Source: Nocardia carnea (GTDB lineage Bacteria > Actinomycetota > Actinomycetes > Mycobacteriales > Mycobacteriaceae). Taken from it: 64,000 nucleotides of DNA. Of this stretch, positions 23,684 through 32,352 are shown one piece after another (positions within the stretch are counted from its first letter, which is position 1; every line of letters begins with the position of its first letter). A model generated the notes under the pieces. The model was not told where the DNA came from. It did no database searches and worked only from the letters and a program-made list of their open reading frames with translations. The position numbers and the translations under genes are program-made. Location of the stretch: contig NZ_JARWNW010000192.1 of assembly GCF_029868325.1 (NCBI RefSeq), forward strand, positions 42,996 through 106,995, in the 5' to 3' direction.

Positions 23684-24523
23684 TCAGCCGAGCGACTGCG
23701 CACCGATCACAGACAGCAGATGCAGTTTGTCGTGGCTTTCGCTGCCGGGGACGGCGGTGTAGACGAGTAGTGCGTGCGCCCGACCCGGGTCTACCAGCCG
23801 CTGGCAGTTCAGTTCCAGGGCGCCGACCTCGGGGTGGACGAAATGCTTGATATCGCGGGGACGTATCCCGATCTCGTGGTGCTCCCATACCCGCCGGAAC
23901 TCCTCGCTGCGGGCCAGCAGCAGGTCGGCGAGTTCCGCGGCGCGGGAATCGGGGCCCCGGAGGGTGAGGATCTCGCGCAGTCCCGCGGCGTACATCCGGG
24001 TGAGGAACGCGTGTTCTTCCGGCGCGTAGAGCTGCCTGGCCGCGGGATCGGTGAACCATCGGTAGCCGATACTGCGGGCAGGGCCGGTGTAGCGGGTCAG
24101 GTCGCCGGTGAGCGCGATACCCATCGGTGACTGCCGCAGGGTTTCGCCGAGTTCGGTGACGATTTCCGCGGGTGTGTCGTTCAGGCGGTCGAGAACGCGC
24201 AGCAGGCCGGGGCTGATGTGTTCGCTGATCACACCCCGCGTGGGTGGGTTGTGCCCGGCGAGACGGAACAGGTGATCACGTTCGTCGAGCGACAGGTGCA
24301 GGCCCTGGGCGATCGATACGAGCATCTGCGGTGACGGCTGCGGCCCGCGTTCCCGTTCGAGCCGGGAGTAGTAGTCGGCCGACATATGACACAGTGCCGC
24401 GACCTCCTCGCGCCGCAGTCCCTCGGTCCGGCGACGCGGGCCGCGGGGAAGACCGACGTCTTCGGGTTGTAGTGCCGCACGCCGATTGCGGAGGAATTCC
24501 GCCAGCCCGGTGCGATCGATCAC
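23684..24523 (-). CDS. XRE-type regulator with MmyB-like ligand domain
   Basis: A 279-residue regulator. The N-terminal HTH is LGPRRRTEGLRREEVAALCHMSADYYSRLERERGPQPS-like (about residues 25-62), the conserved RTpGLRREEVAxLAGvSxxYYxrLERG signature of actinobacterial XRE/MmyB proteins. The C-terminal about 190 residues (MmyB-LBD) is a PAS-like ligand domain, with PAEIVTELGETLRQSP and IGYRWFTDPAARQLYAPEEH. It commonly controls a divergent SDR gene; here an SDR gene starts 285 bp away. It is likely a repressor sensing a fatty or aromatic carbonyl compound. Confidence 0.93.
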   Translation of the reverse strand: MIDRTGLAEFLRNRRAALQPEDVGLPRGPRRRTEGLRREEVAALCHMSADYYSRLERERGPQPSPQMLVSIAQGLHLSLDERDHLFRLAGHNPPTRGVISEHISPGLLRVLDRLNDTPAEIVTELGETLRQSPMGIALTGDLTRYTGPARSIGYRWFTDPAARQLYAPEEHAFLTRMYAAGLREILTLRGPDSRAAELADLLLARSEEFRRVWEHHEIGIRPRDIKHFVHPEVGALELNCQRLVDPGRAHALLVYTAVPGSESHDKLHLLSVIGAQSLG

Positions 24524-24808
24524 GGCGCTCCTTCTTTCTCGGTTCCTGCCATGTTTCTACCGTCGGCGAGCAGCGGTATCCACGGATCGCCGATCCCCCG
24601 GTACGCCCGGCCCAGGCCGATACGGGCCGGACGCAGCGGCGTTGCCGGCCCGCCCAGGACCGGGCCGAGAGGCGACTCGCCGAGCCTGTGATCGGGAGGT
24701 CCTGGATATCCCCTTCCCCTCGGCTCAGGCTTATGACGTGCCCGGACATGGGGCCGACGAACTCCCCGCCCGTTACCGACGCGCCATCCCACCACGAGGA
24801 GCAGAACA

Positions 24809-25753
24809 ATGCCACGCCGACCCGTCGACATCACCGTGCCCGACCTGTCCGGGAAACGCGCGCTCGTCACCGGCGCCAGCGACGGAATGGGGGCGGTGAT
24901 GGCCGCGCGACTGGCCGCGGCCGGCGCGGAGGTGATCATGCCTGTCCGTAATCCCCGTAAGGGCGAGGCGGCGGTAGCGCGGATCCGGCAGCGTCACCCG
25001 GACGCGACGGTCTCGCTGCGCAGTCTCGACCTTTCGTCGCTGGCGTCGGTGGCGGCCCTCGGCCGCACCCTCGGCGAGGAGGGTGAACCGATCCATCTCC
25101 TCGTCAACAACGCCGGCGTGATGACCCCGCCGCAGCGGCAGACCACCGCCGACGGGTTCGAGCTCCAGTTCGGCACCAACCACCTCGGCCATTTCGCCCT
25201 CGTCGGCCGTATCCTTCCGCTGCTGCGCGCCGGCCACGCCCGCGTGACCTCGCAGATCAGCGTCGCCGCGCGGCGGGGCACGATCAACTGGGACGACCTG
25301 AACTGGGAGCACAGCTACGACGGGGAGCGCGCCTACAGCCAGTCGAAGGTCGCGGTCGGGCTGTTCGGTCTCGAACTGGACCGCCGCAGCAAGACCCACG
25401 GCTGGGGTATCACGAGCAACCTCTCCCACCCCGGGGTTGCCCCCACCAACCTGCTGGCCGCCCGCCCCGAACTCGGCCGCGACCGCGACACTCCCCGGGT
25501 CCGCCTGATTCGCGCGCTCTCCGCCCGCGGCATCCTTTTCGGCACGGTCGACACCGCTCCACTACCCGCCCTCATGGCCGCCGCCGACCCCGCCGCCGAA
25601 GCCGGCCGGCTCTACGGCCCCAGCGGCCCCGGCCACCTCGGCGGCCCGCCCGCCGAACACAAGCTGTATCCGCCGCTGCGCAGTACCGCGGACGCCGCAC
25701 GAATCTGGGAGATCTCCGAACAGCTCACCGATACGGCCTATGCCACCACCTGA
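24809..25753 (+). CDS. SDR family oxidoreductase (long, retinol-dehydrogenase-like)
   Basis: A 314-residue [12 protein letters not shown] (about 22-30) binds the cofactor, followed by [12 protein letters not shown], which indicates NADP preference. [18 protein letters not shown] (catalytic Ser) and YSQSK (Tyr and Lys) complete the active site, with [14 protein letters not shown] after it. The substrate is unknown. GAGGAG lies seven bases upstream of ATG 24809. It is divergent from an XRE/MmyB regulator, a pairing repeated in many actinobacterial genomes, and convergent with the LysR gene. Confidence 0.92.
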   Translation: MPRRPVDITVPDLSGKRALVTGASDGMGAVMAARLAAAGAEVIMPVRNPRKGEAAVARIRQRHPDATVSLRSLDLSSLASVAALGRTLGEEGEPIHLLVNNAGVMTPPQRQTTADGFELQFGTNHLGHFALVGRILPLLRAGHARVTSQISVAARRGTINWDDLNWEHSYDGERAYSQSKVAVGLFGLELDRRSKTHGWGITSNLSHPGVAPTNLLAARPELGRDRDTPRVRLIRALSARGILFGTVDTAPLPALMAAADPAAEAGRLYGPSGPGHLGGPPAEHKLYPPLRSTADAARIWEISEQLTDTAYATT

Positions 25754-25769
25754 AGGACCGCACCGGAGT

Positions 25770-26678
25770 TCACCTGCGCGAGAATCCGTGATCGGCCACC
25801 TCCAGCAGCAATTCCCGGATGGCGCGCAACGCGGGGTTGTCGTCGTCGGCGCGCCAGGCGGCGACGAGTTCGACCGGTTCGCCGTCGATCCCGTGCACCG
25901 GGCGCAGGACGACACCGTCGAGACCGAATGCCTCGGCTGCCCGAGGGACGAGCGCCAGCCCGAGCCCGGCGCGCACCAAGGCCAGGATTGTGTGCACCTG
26001 GCTGAGGTGCTGGACATACCGTGGCGCGATTCCGGCACTGCGGAAAACGCCGACGAGTACCTCGTAAAAGTAGCGCGCCTCCGCCGGTGAGTACATGACG
26101 AAAGGTTCGCCGTCGAGGTCGTGCACATGCAGCGTGTGGCCCGGTGCGGCGAGTGGGTGCTCGGCGGGTATCGCGGCCAGCAAGGGTTCCCGGTAAAGCC
26201 GGCGATGCACCAGTTCGGTGCCGCGGACCGGCGGCCGTACCAGGACCAGGTCGAGTTCTCCGGAACGCAATTCCTCGAGTTGAGTTCCGGAGACCCTTTC
26301 CCGAAGCACCAGGTCGACACCGGGCAACCGGGTGCGGGCGGCCGCCACGAAGGCGTCCAGCACCGAATGCGCCGAGGACGCGGTGAACCCCATTGCCACT
26401 GTTCCGGTCTCGCCTGTGGGAACCCGTCGCACCGTCAGCGTCGCCTGTTCCGAAAGCCCGAGAATGCGCCGGGCATCGCCGAGGAAGGACTGCCCCGCGG
26501 TGGTGAGCCGGACAGCGCGGCCGGTTCGGTCGAACAATTCGACTCCCAGCTCGCGTTCGAGCAACTGGATCCGGCGCGATAACGGCGGCTGACTGATCGA
26601 CAGTCGTTCCGCCGCACGTCCGTAGTGCAGGGTTTCGGCCACGGCGACAAAGCTTTCCAGCTGATTCAGCGTAAACAC
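25770..26678 (-). CDS. LysR family transcriptional regulator
   Basis: About 302 residues if started at GTG 26678. The wHTH is FTLNQLESFVAVAETLHYGRAAERLSISQPPLSRRIQLLE (seen in parts), with the substrate domain behind it (LRSGELDLVLVRPPV, LVRAGLGLALVP). An upstream ATG (26723) would give 317 residues but falls inside the inverted-repeat operator, so the shorter start is preferred. It is divergent from kdgD and probably activates the kdgD-to-RidA cluster in response to a pathway acid. Confidence 0.9.
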   Translation of the reverse strand: MFTLNQLESFVAVAETLHYGRAAERLSISQPPLSRRIQLLERELGVELFDRTGRAVRLTTAGQSFLGDARRILGLSEQATLTVRRVPTGETGTVAMGFTASSAHSVLDAFVAAARTRLPGVDLVLRERVSGTQLEELRSGELDLVLVRPPVRGTELVHRRLYREPLLAAIPAEHPLAAPGHTLHVHDLDGEPFVMYSPAEARYFYEVLVGVFRSAGIAPRYVQHLSQVHTILALVRAGLGLALVPRAAEAFGLDGVVLRPVHGIDGEPVELVAAWRADDDNPALRAIRELLLEVADHGFSRR

Positions 26679-26695
26679 CGATCCATAATAGGTAT

Positions 26696-26729
26696 TGATG
26701 CATGCGGAAAGAGTGTTGGACATGCATCA
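26696..26729. promoter_or_regulatory. LysR operator candidate in the lysR-kdgD gap
   Basis: TGATGCATG (26696-26704) and CATGCATCA (26721-26729) are perfect 9-bp arms separated by 16 bp, in the space between the divergent LysR and kdgD starts. Each arm contains the palindrome ATGCAT. The site covers the alternative upstream LysR start. Confidence 0.65.
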
Positions 26730-26793
26730 CTCGGGTTTCTTACTGTGGTCGCATTCACTGACGAACAGCCGTTATGCGCAGGAGGAACCCCTG

Positions 26794-27720
26794 ATGTCCG
26801 CCCTCACACCGACCGAACTGGCCCGACAGCTCGGCTCCGGTCTGTTGTCGTTCCCGGTCACCCATTTCACCGGGGATCTGGCGTTCGACGAGCCCGCCTA
26901 CCGGGAGAACATCGTCCGCCTCGGCAAGCACGAGGTGGCCGGCCTGTTCGCCGCGGGCGGCACCGGAGAGTTCTTCTCCCTGACGCCGAAGGAGGTCGGA
27001 CGGGTGGTACGTGCGGCCACCGAGAGCGCGCCGGAGTCCACCCCGATCCTCGCCCCGGCCGGATACGGCACCGCCCAGGCCATCGAAATGGCCCGGGACG
27101 CGGAAGCGGCCGGCGCCGACGGCCTGCTGTTGTTCCCGCCTTATCTCACCGAATCCTCAGCGCACGGCCTGCGCAATCATGTGCGCGCGGTCTGCGAGGC
27201 CACCTCGCTCAGCGTGGTGGTCTACGGCCGGGCCAATGCGGTCTACACACCGGAAACACTCGCCGAACTCGCCGATTCCCATCCGAACCTGATCGGATAC
27301 AAGGACGGTATCGGTGACCTGGAGGCGATCACCCGCATCCATTCCCGGCTCGGCGACCGGCTCGTCTATATCGGCGGGCTGCCGACAGCGGAGACCTTCG
27401 CGCTGCCCTACCTGGAACTGGGTGTGACCACCTACAGTTCGGCCATCTTCAATTTCCTGCCCGAATTCGCGCTGAACTTCTACGGCGCGGTCCGCGCCGG
27501 AGACCGGGGTACTGTACGCCGCCTGCTCGACGAGGTGGTGCTCCCCTATACCGCGATCCGGGACCGGAAGGCGGGATACGCGGTCAGCGTGGTCAAAGCC
27601 GGTATGAAACTCACCGGGCACGATGCGGGTCCGGTGCGGCCGCCGCTGACCGACCTGGACGATACCGAGATGGCGATGTTGACCGAGGTCGTCGAGGCCT
27701 CGCGCGCCGTCACCGTCTGA
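26794..27720 (+). CDS. kdgD: 5-dehydro-4-deoxyglucarate dehydratase
   Basis: A 308-residue member of the DHDPS/NAL superfamily. It dehydrates and decarboxylates 5-dehydro-4-deoxy-D-glucarate to alpha-ketoglutarate semialdehyde. [12 protein letters not shown] at the N-terminus, [32 protein letters not shown] (Tyr about 144) and [10 protein letters not shown] (Schiff-base Lys about 170) follow the kdgD consensus closely. [16 protein letters not shown] and [10 protein letters not shown] are also diagnostic. AGGAGG lies eight bases before ATG 26794. It starts a cluster whose next gene is the matching semialdehyde dehydrogenase. No aldarate dehydratase is in the window, so the upstream substrate step is elsewhere or different. 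Confidence 0.93.
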   Translation: MSALTPTELARQLGSGLLSFPVTHFTGDLAFDEPAYRENIVRLGKHEVAGLFAAGGTGEFFSLTPKEVGRVVRAATESAPESTPILAPAGYGTAQAIEMARDAEAAGADGLLLFPPYLTESSAHGLRNHVRAVCEATSLSVVVYGRANAVYTPETLAELADSHPNLIGYKDGIGDLEAITRIHSRLGDRLVYIGGLPTAETFALPYLELGVTTYSSAIFNFLPEFALNFYGAVRAGDRGTVRRLLDEVVLPYTAIRDRKAGYAVSVVKAGMKLTGHDAGPVRPPLTDLDDTEMAMLTEVVEASRAVTV

Positions 27721-27761
27721 TTTTCCGCCTGCGATCAGTGATGAATTCGAAGGAGGCCCCC

Positions 27762-29372
27762 GTGCCCGACCGCTCCCAGCCCCACCCCACCGGCGCCATG
27801 GTCATCGGAACCGAACTCGTCCTGGGCACCGGAGCACAGGTGGTGCAGGCCCACGAGCCGCGCAGCGGCGAGGTTGTCGAACCGGTCTACCGCGCGGCCT
27901 CGGATGAGCAGATCGACCGGGCGTGCACCCTCGCGGAACGGGCGTTCCCGCAGTTCCGGGCGCTGCCCGCCGAGCGGCGGGCCCAGTTCCTGGAGTGCAT
28001 CGCCGACCTGCTCGACGAGCGCCGCGACGCGCTCGTCGAGCGTGCACATACCGAGACTGCACTTCCTCGGCCGCGGCTCACCGGCGAAGTCGGTCGCACC
28101 ACCGGCCAGTTGCGGTTGTTCGCCTCCGAGCTGCGGGCGGGAACCTGGCAGGGCGCCCGGATCGACCCCGGGCGGACCGGCGACAACCCCCGTCCCGATA
28201 TCCGCCAACGCCGGATCGCGCTGGGCCCTGTCGTGGTGTTCGGCGCGAGCAACTTCCCCTTGGCTTTCTCCACCGCCGGTGGCGATACGGCCTCCGCACT
28301 GGCCGCGGGCTGTCCCGTGGTGGTCAAGGCACACCCCGCACACCTGGGCACGGGGGAACTGGTGGCCCGGGCGATCGCCGACGCGGCCGCCGCGACGGAT
28401 ATGCCCGACGGGACGTTCTCCCAGCTCGTCGGTACCGGACACGAGATCGGCACACAGTTGGTGAGCGATCCTCGGATCCGGGCCGTAGGGTTCACCGGTT
28501 CGCGCACCGGCGGGCTGGCGATCGCGGCCGCGGCCGCGGCGCGACCCGTACCGATCCCGGTGTACGCGGAGATGAGCAGTATCAACCCGGTCCTGTTGCT
28601 ACCGGCCGCCCTGGCCGCACGTGGCGCGGCGCTGGGGGGCGCGTTCGTCGAATCGCTGACACTGGGCGCCGGACAGTTCTGTACCAATCCCGGGCTGATC
28701 TTCGCCGTCGACGGCCCCGGACTCGACGCGTTCACCACGGCGGCGGCCGAGGCCGTCGCCGCGAACGCCGGAGCCGTCATGCTCACCGGCGATATCGCCG
28801 GCCACTACACCGCCGCGGGTACGGCCCTGGCCGCGCGTGACGGTGTCACGGAGCTGGCTCACGGTGCGCGACCCGACGACGCGGCGGGCGCCGGCGCCCG
28901 GTTGCTGACGGTCGACGGCGCCGCATTCCTCGCGGACCCGCAACTGCAAACCGAGGTCTTCGGTGCGACATCACTGCTGGTCCGCTGCGCGGATACAACC
29001 GAACTGACCGCGGCCGTCCGGGCACTGGAAGGCCAGCTCACCGCCACCGTGCACGCCGATACCGCCGACCGGCCGCTGGCTGCCACCTTGCTGCCGCTGC
29101 TGGAGGAACGGGCCGGCCGTATCCTGTTCGACGGTTGGCCCACCGGGGTCCAGGTCGGATACGCGATGGTGCACGGCGGACCCTTCCCCGCCACGACCGA
29201 TCCGCGCAGCACATCGGTCGGGACGCTGGCGATCGAACGTTTCCTGCGTCCGGTCGCGTATCAAGACGTGCCGGCGGCGCTGTTGCCGGCCGAGGTGTGC
29301 GACGACAATCCGCTCGGCGTATGGCGACGCGTCGACGGCGAAGTCGAACAGGACAAGCCGGCCACCGGCTGA
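27762..29372 (+). CDS. Alpha-ketoglutarate semialdehyde (2,5-dioxovalerate) dehydrogenase, NADP-type
   Basis: A 536-residue aldehyde dehydrogenase of the KGSADH group. VVFGASNFPLAFSTAGGDTASALAAGCPVVVKAHP is the nucleotide-binding region (in parts), with VKAHP rather than VKPS of classic ALDH, as in this group. Glu270 in AEMSSINP and Cys307 in GAGQFCTNPG are catalytic. It oxidises the kdgD product to 2-oxoglutarate. GTG 27762 is chosen: AGGAGG lies five bases upstream, while the earlier ATG (27738) has none. It follows kdgD with 41 bp between, and a 223-bp gap then leads to the ABC genes. Confidence 0.92.
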   Translation: MPDRSQPHPTGAMVIGTELVLGTGAQVVQAHEPRSGEVVEPVYRAASDEQIDRACTLAERAFPQFRALPAERRAQFLECIADLLDERRDALVERAHTETALPRPRLTGEVGRTTGQLRLFASELRAGTWQGARIDPGRTGDNPRPDIRQRRIALGPVVVFGASNFPLAFSTAGGDTASALAAGCPVVVKAHPAHLGTGELVARAIADAAAATDMPDGTFSQLVGTGHEIGTQLVSDPRIRAVGFTGSRTGGLAIAAAAAARPVPIPVYAEMSSINPVLLLPAALAARGAALGGAFVESLTLGAGQFCTNPGLIFAVDGPGLDAFTTAAAEAVAANAGAVMLTGDIAGHYTAAGTALAARDGVTELAHGARPDDAAGAGARLLTVDGAAFLADPQLQTEVFGATSLLVRCADTTELTAAVRALEGQLTATVHADTADRPLAATLLPLLEERAGRILFDGWPTGVQVGYAMVHGGPFPATTDPRSTSVGTLAIERFLRPVAYQDVPAALLPAEVCDDNPLGVWRRVDGEVEQDKPATG

Positions 29373-29595
29373 CGAACCGATCCGCCGGTACACCGCCGCC
29401 GGCGGCTATCGCACCCTTCCAATGTTGTGAGGATCCACATGAAATCTCGATTGTTGTCACCGGCACCCCGCCATCGCCGATCGCCTCGTCCCACCACTGC
29501 ACCACCGCGACGTTCGCTGTCCCGTCCTGGACCGGGCGGTAAACGGTCCGCGGCGATCTCCGCACCCTGCACATCTCTCGAGGGGAGTTCCCGCG

Positions 29596-30453
29596 ATGAC
29601 CGTTCCTGAGGTCGATACGGAAACCGTGCGCCCGCCCGCCGCCGAGCAGGCGTCCCGGCCCGCGCAGGTAGCCCGATCCAAATCGAGAATGTTCGGGCGG
29701 GACTCGCTGGTGACCGCGGCCAAAGCGGTCACGGGTATCGCCGCGCTGTTCGTCGTCTGGGAACTGCTGGTGATCGTTTTCGACCCACCGGAGTTCCTGC
29801 TGGTCGGCCCAGTCTCGGCGTTCGCCGAGCTGATCGAACGCCCCGAGTACTTCGCGACGAACACCTTCGTCACCCTGCAAGAAGCACTGGCCGGTTTCGC
29901 GCTCGGTACGGCGCTGGGTGTTCTGTGCGGCGCGGCGCTGCACTATTCCGCGACGATTCGCAGCTTCCTCTACCCGGCACTCGTCGCGATCGACACGATT
30001 CCCAAGGTTGCGCTCGCACCGCTGTTCATCGTGTGGTTCGGATTCGGTTTCGAATCGAAGGCCTTCGTCGCGATGGCGATCGCGTTCTTTCCCTTGGTGA
30101 TCAATACCTACGACGGACTCGGTTCGGTGCCCAACGAACTGCAGGAACTGGCACGGATCAACAAGGCCTCCTCGTGGAAGAAGATGACGAAGATCGAAAT
30201 GATCTATGCGCTGCCCTCGATCTTCTCCGGCGCCAAGATCTCCATCTCACTCGCCGTGGGCGGCGCGGTGGTCGGTGAGTTCATCGCCGGATCGAAGGGC
30301 CTGGGATATGTGATCCTGCTGGCCAACAGCCAGGTCGATCTGCCCTCGATGTTCGCGGCGTTCATCGTTCTCGCCGCTATCGCGCTGGCGCTGTTCTTCA
30401 TCGTCGATCTCGCGGGACGAAAGCTCGTCCCGTGGAAGAACCACGCAAAGTGA
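29596..30453 (+). CDS. ABC transporter permease (SsuC/TauC type)
   Basis: A 285-residue inner-membrane protein with about six membrane segments. The cytoplasmic EAA-like loop is ELQELARINKASSWKKMTKIEM, with the conserved Gly replaced by a Lys-rich turn. LYPALVAIDTIPKVALAPLFIVWFGFG is the family hallmark before it. It is the channel of a nitrate/taurine/riboflavin-precursor-type importer encoded with the next two genes. GGGGAG lies upstream of ATG 29596. The 223-bp leader before it has a short basic open frame (from ATG 29439), probably chance. Confidence 0.9.
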   Translation: MTVPEVDTETVRPPAAEQASRPAQVARSKSRMFGRDSLVTAAKAVTGIAALFVVWELLVIVFDPPEFLLVGPVSAFAELIERPEYFATNTFVTLQEALAGFALGTALGVLCGAALHYSATIRSFLYPALVAIDTIPKVALAPLFIVWFGFGFESKAFVAMAIAFFPLVINTYDGLGSVPNELQELARINKASSWKKMTKIEMIYALPSIFSGAKISISLAVGGAVVGEFIAGSKGLGYVILLANSQVDLPSMFAAFIVLAAIALALFFIVDLAGRKLVPWKNHAK

Positions 30454-30467
30454 CCAGGGGATCGGAG

Positions 30468-31499
30468 ATGCGGATGCGGAATTCGAGGCGAATACTTGCC
30501 GCGATCGCCGGAGCGATCATGGTCGCCACGCTGCCGGCCTGCGCGAGCGGTGGTGGGGAGAACTCGATGACTCTCATGATGGACGTCGGCTACCTGCCGA
30601 AGCACGCGCCGTTCTTCGCGGCGGTCGAGCGTGGTTTCTTCGCCGCGGAAGGTCTCGACGTCACCATCATGCCGGGATCGGGTTCGACCAATACGGTCAC
30701 CTCGGTCGAGACCGGCAAGGTGGATGCGGGCTTCGCCGATTTCGGCAGCACCATCATCAGCCAGGGCCGGGGAGCTTCGGTGAAACAGGTCAACCTGCTA
30801 CAGGCCAGGTCCGCCTACGCGGTCGTCGCCCTGGGCGATACCGGCATCGACGACTGGGACGACCTGCGGGGTAAAACCCTCGCCACCGAGGGCGCAGGCG
30901 CAATGACCGCGATGTGGCCGTACGCGATGAGCAAGCTGGGATTCGCCGAAGGCGATGTGAATGTCGTACACGCCTCGAGCGGGTCGAAGATTCCCGGGCT
31001 GCTGGCCGGGCAGTGGGATGCCAACCTCGCTCTGTATGTCTCCGACGAACCGGCCATCGACGCGCTCGGCCGTGAAGCGGTCGTGCTGAAGTGGGCGGAT
31101 ATCGGCATCGACCTCTACGGCAACGGCATCGTCGTATCCGACGAGAAATTAGCCGGCAACCCCGAACAGGTGCGCAAATTCAACCGGGCGATGCAGAAGG
31201 GTTTTCTCTGGTCGTGCGCGCATCCGGAGGAGGCAGCACAGGATTTCCGGAACGAGGTCAGCGGTTTCGAAACCGAGACCGTCACCCTGGCCATCCGCGA
31301 ACAATGCTCCCTGAACTGGGGTACCGGGGAGGCCGCGAACAACTTCGGGGTCATGGACGACGCGGGTGTCACGAAAATGATCGATATCTCCCGGAAGTTC
31401 CTGGGTCTGCCGGCCGACAGCGACCTCTCCCCAGCCGATATCTACACCAACGAGTTTCTCGCGCCGCTCCACCGCGACGAGACCGTTCAAGCGCCGTAA
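30468..31499 (+). CDS. ABC transporter substrate-binding lipoprotein (NMT1/THI5-like)
   Basis: About 343 residues. A signal peptide with MRNSRRILAAIAGAIMVATLPACAS ends in the lipobox LPAC, so the mature protein is anchored by a diacylated Cys. The NMT1 domain follows: VGYLPKHAPFFAAVERGFFAAEGLDVTI, SVETGKVDAGFADFGSTI and EGAGAMTAMWPYAM. Relatives bind small amine or acid ligands such as pyrimidine precursors, sulfonates or nitriles. The ligand here is unknown but should match the catabolic enzymes around it. AGGGG precedes ATG 30468; ATG 30474 is possible. Confidence 0.9.
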   Translation: MRMRNSRRILAAIAGAIMVATLPACASGGGENSMTLMMDVGYLPKHAPFFAAVERGFFAAEGLDVTIMPGSGSTNTVTSVETGKVDAGFADFGSTIISQGRGASVKQVNLLQARSAYAVVALGDTGIDDWDDLRGKTLATEGAGAMTAMWPYAMSKLGFAEGDVNVVHASSGSKIPGLLAGQWDANLALYVSDEPAIDALGREAVVLKWADIGIDLYGNGIVVSDEKLAGNPEQVRKFNRAMQKGFLWSCAHPEEAAQDFRNEVSGFETETVTLAIREQCSLNWGTGEAANNFGVMDDAGVTKMIDISRKFLGLPADSDLSPADIYTNEFLAPLHRDETVQAP

Positions 31500-31518
31500 C
31501 AGCCGGACAGAGGGCCTT

Positions 31519-32298
31519 ATGAACAACGAATACGCCATCTCGGTCAACAACATCGGTATGACCTACCGGTCCCGGGACGGACACGACAACACCGTTCTCG
31601 AAGGACTCGACTTCCATGTCGAGCCGGGACAATTCGTCTCGATCGTCGGTCAGTCGGGCAGCGGGAAGACAACCCTGCTGAAAACGATCTCGGGACTCCA
31701 GCAGCCCACCGCGGGCGAAATCCTGGTCAAAGGGCGGCCGATAAACGACGGTCTGGAAGATATCGCGATGGTGTTCCAGAGCCCGGTACTGCTGCCGTGG
31801 CGCAACAACATCGACAATGTGCTGCTACCACTGGAATTCCGCGGCACCCGCACCGACGAATCGCGCCGCTATGCCCAGGAACTCCTCGAGATGGTCGGTC
31901 TCGGTGATCGCGCCACCCGATACTCCTACGAGCTCAGCGGCGGTATGCAGCAACGGGTCGCGATCTGCCGCGCCCTGGTCTCGCGGCCCGAACTACTGCT
32001 GATGGACGAGCCGTTCGGCGCGCTCGACGCCATGACCCGCGATTCGATGAACTTCGAGATCCAGCGTATCTGGCAGGCCGCCGGATGCAGCGTCCTGTTC
32101 GTGACGCACAGCATCTCCGAGGCGGTCTGGCTCGGCGACCGGGTGGTCGTCGTCGGCGGACGGCCGGGCCGGATCGTCGCCGATATCGCGATCGACCTGC
32201 CGCGGCCGCGCGGCAAAGAGCACCGGTTCTCCCCGGTTTTCTCCGATTACGTCACGGAGATCGAATCCCATATCGGGGTCACCACCGGTATCAGCTGA
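31519..32298 (+). CDS. ABC transporter ATP-binding protein (SsuB/TauB type)
   Basis: A 259-residue ATPase. Walker A is GQSGSGKT (44-51), Q-loop VFQSPVLLPWRN (about 88-99), signature LSGGMQQR (about 139-146), Walker B LLLMDEPFGALD (about 160-171) and H-loop VTHS. LLPWRNNIDNV and the LEFRG insert are typical of the nitrate/sulfonate/taurine importer ATPases. It is the motor of the importer with the permease and lipoprotein upstream, 20 bp after the lipoprotein stop. Confidence 0.93.
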   Translation: MNNEYAISVNNIGMTYRSRDGHDNTVLEGLDFHVEPGQFVSIVGQSGSGKTTLLKTISGLQQPTAGEILVKGRPINDGLEDIAMVFQSPVLLPWRNNIDNVLLPLEFRGTRTDESRRYAQELLEMVGLGDRATRYSYELSGGMQQRVAICRALVSRPELLLMDEPFGALDAMTRDSMNFEIQRIWQAAGCSVLFVTHSISEAVWLGDRVVVVGGRPGRIVADIAIDLPRPRGKEHRFSPVFSDYVTEIESHIGVTTGIS

Positions 32299-32352
32299 CC
32301 CGCGCTCCGAAACCTTTCTCCCATAACGAATCCCGAGAGAATGAGGGAAGCA

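Noticed and set aside
29439..29609. Short basic open frame in front of the ABC permease gene.
   Set aside because: It has a weak GAGGA before ATG but Arg/Pro composition and no stop-linked coupling; probably chance.
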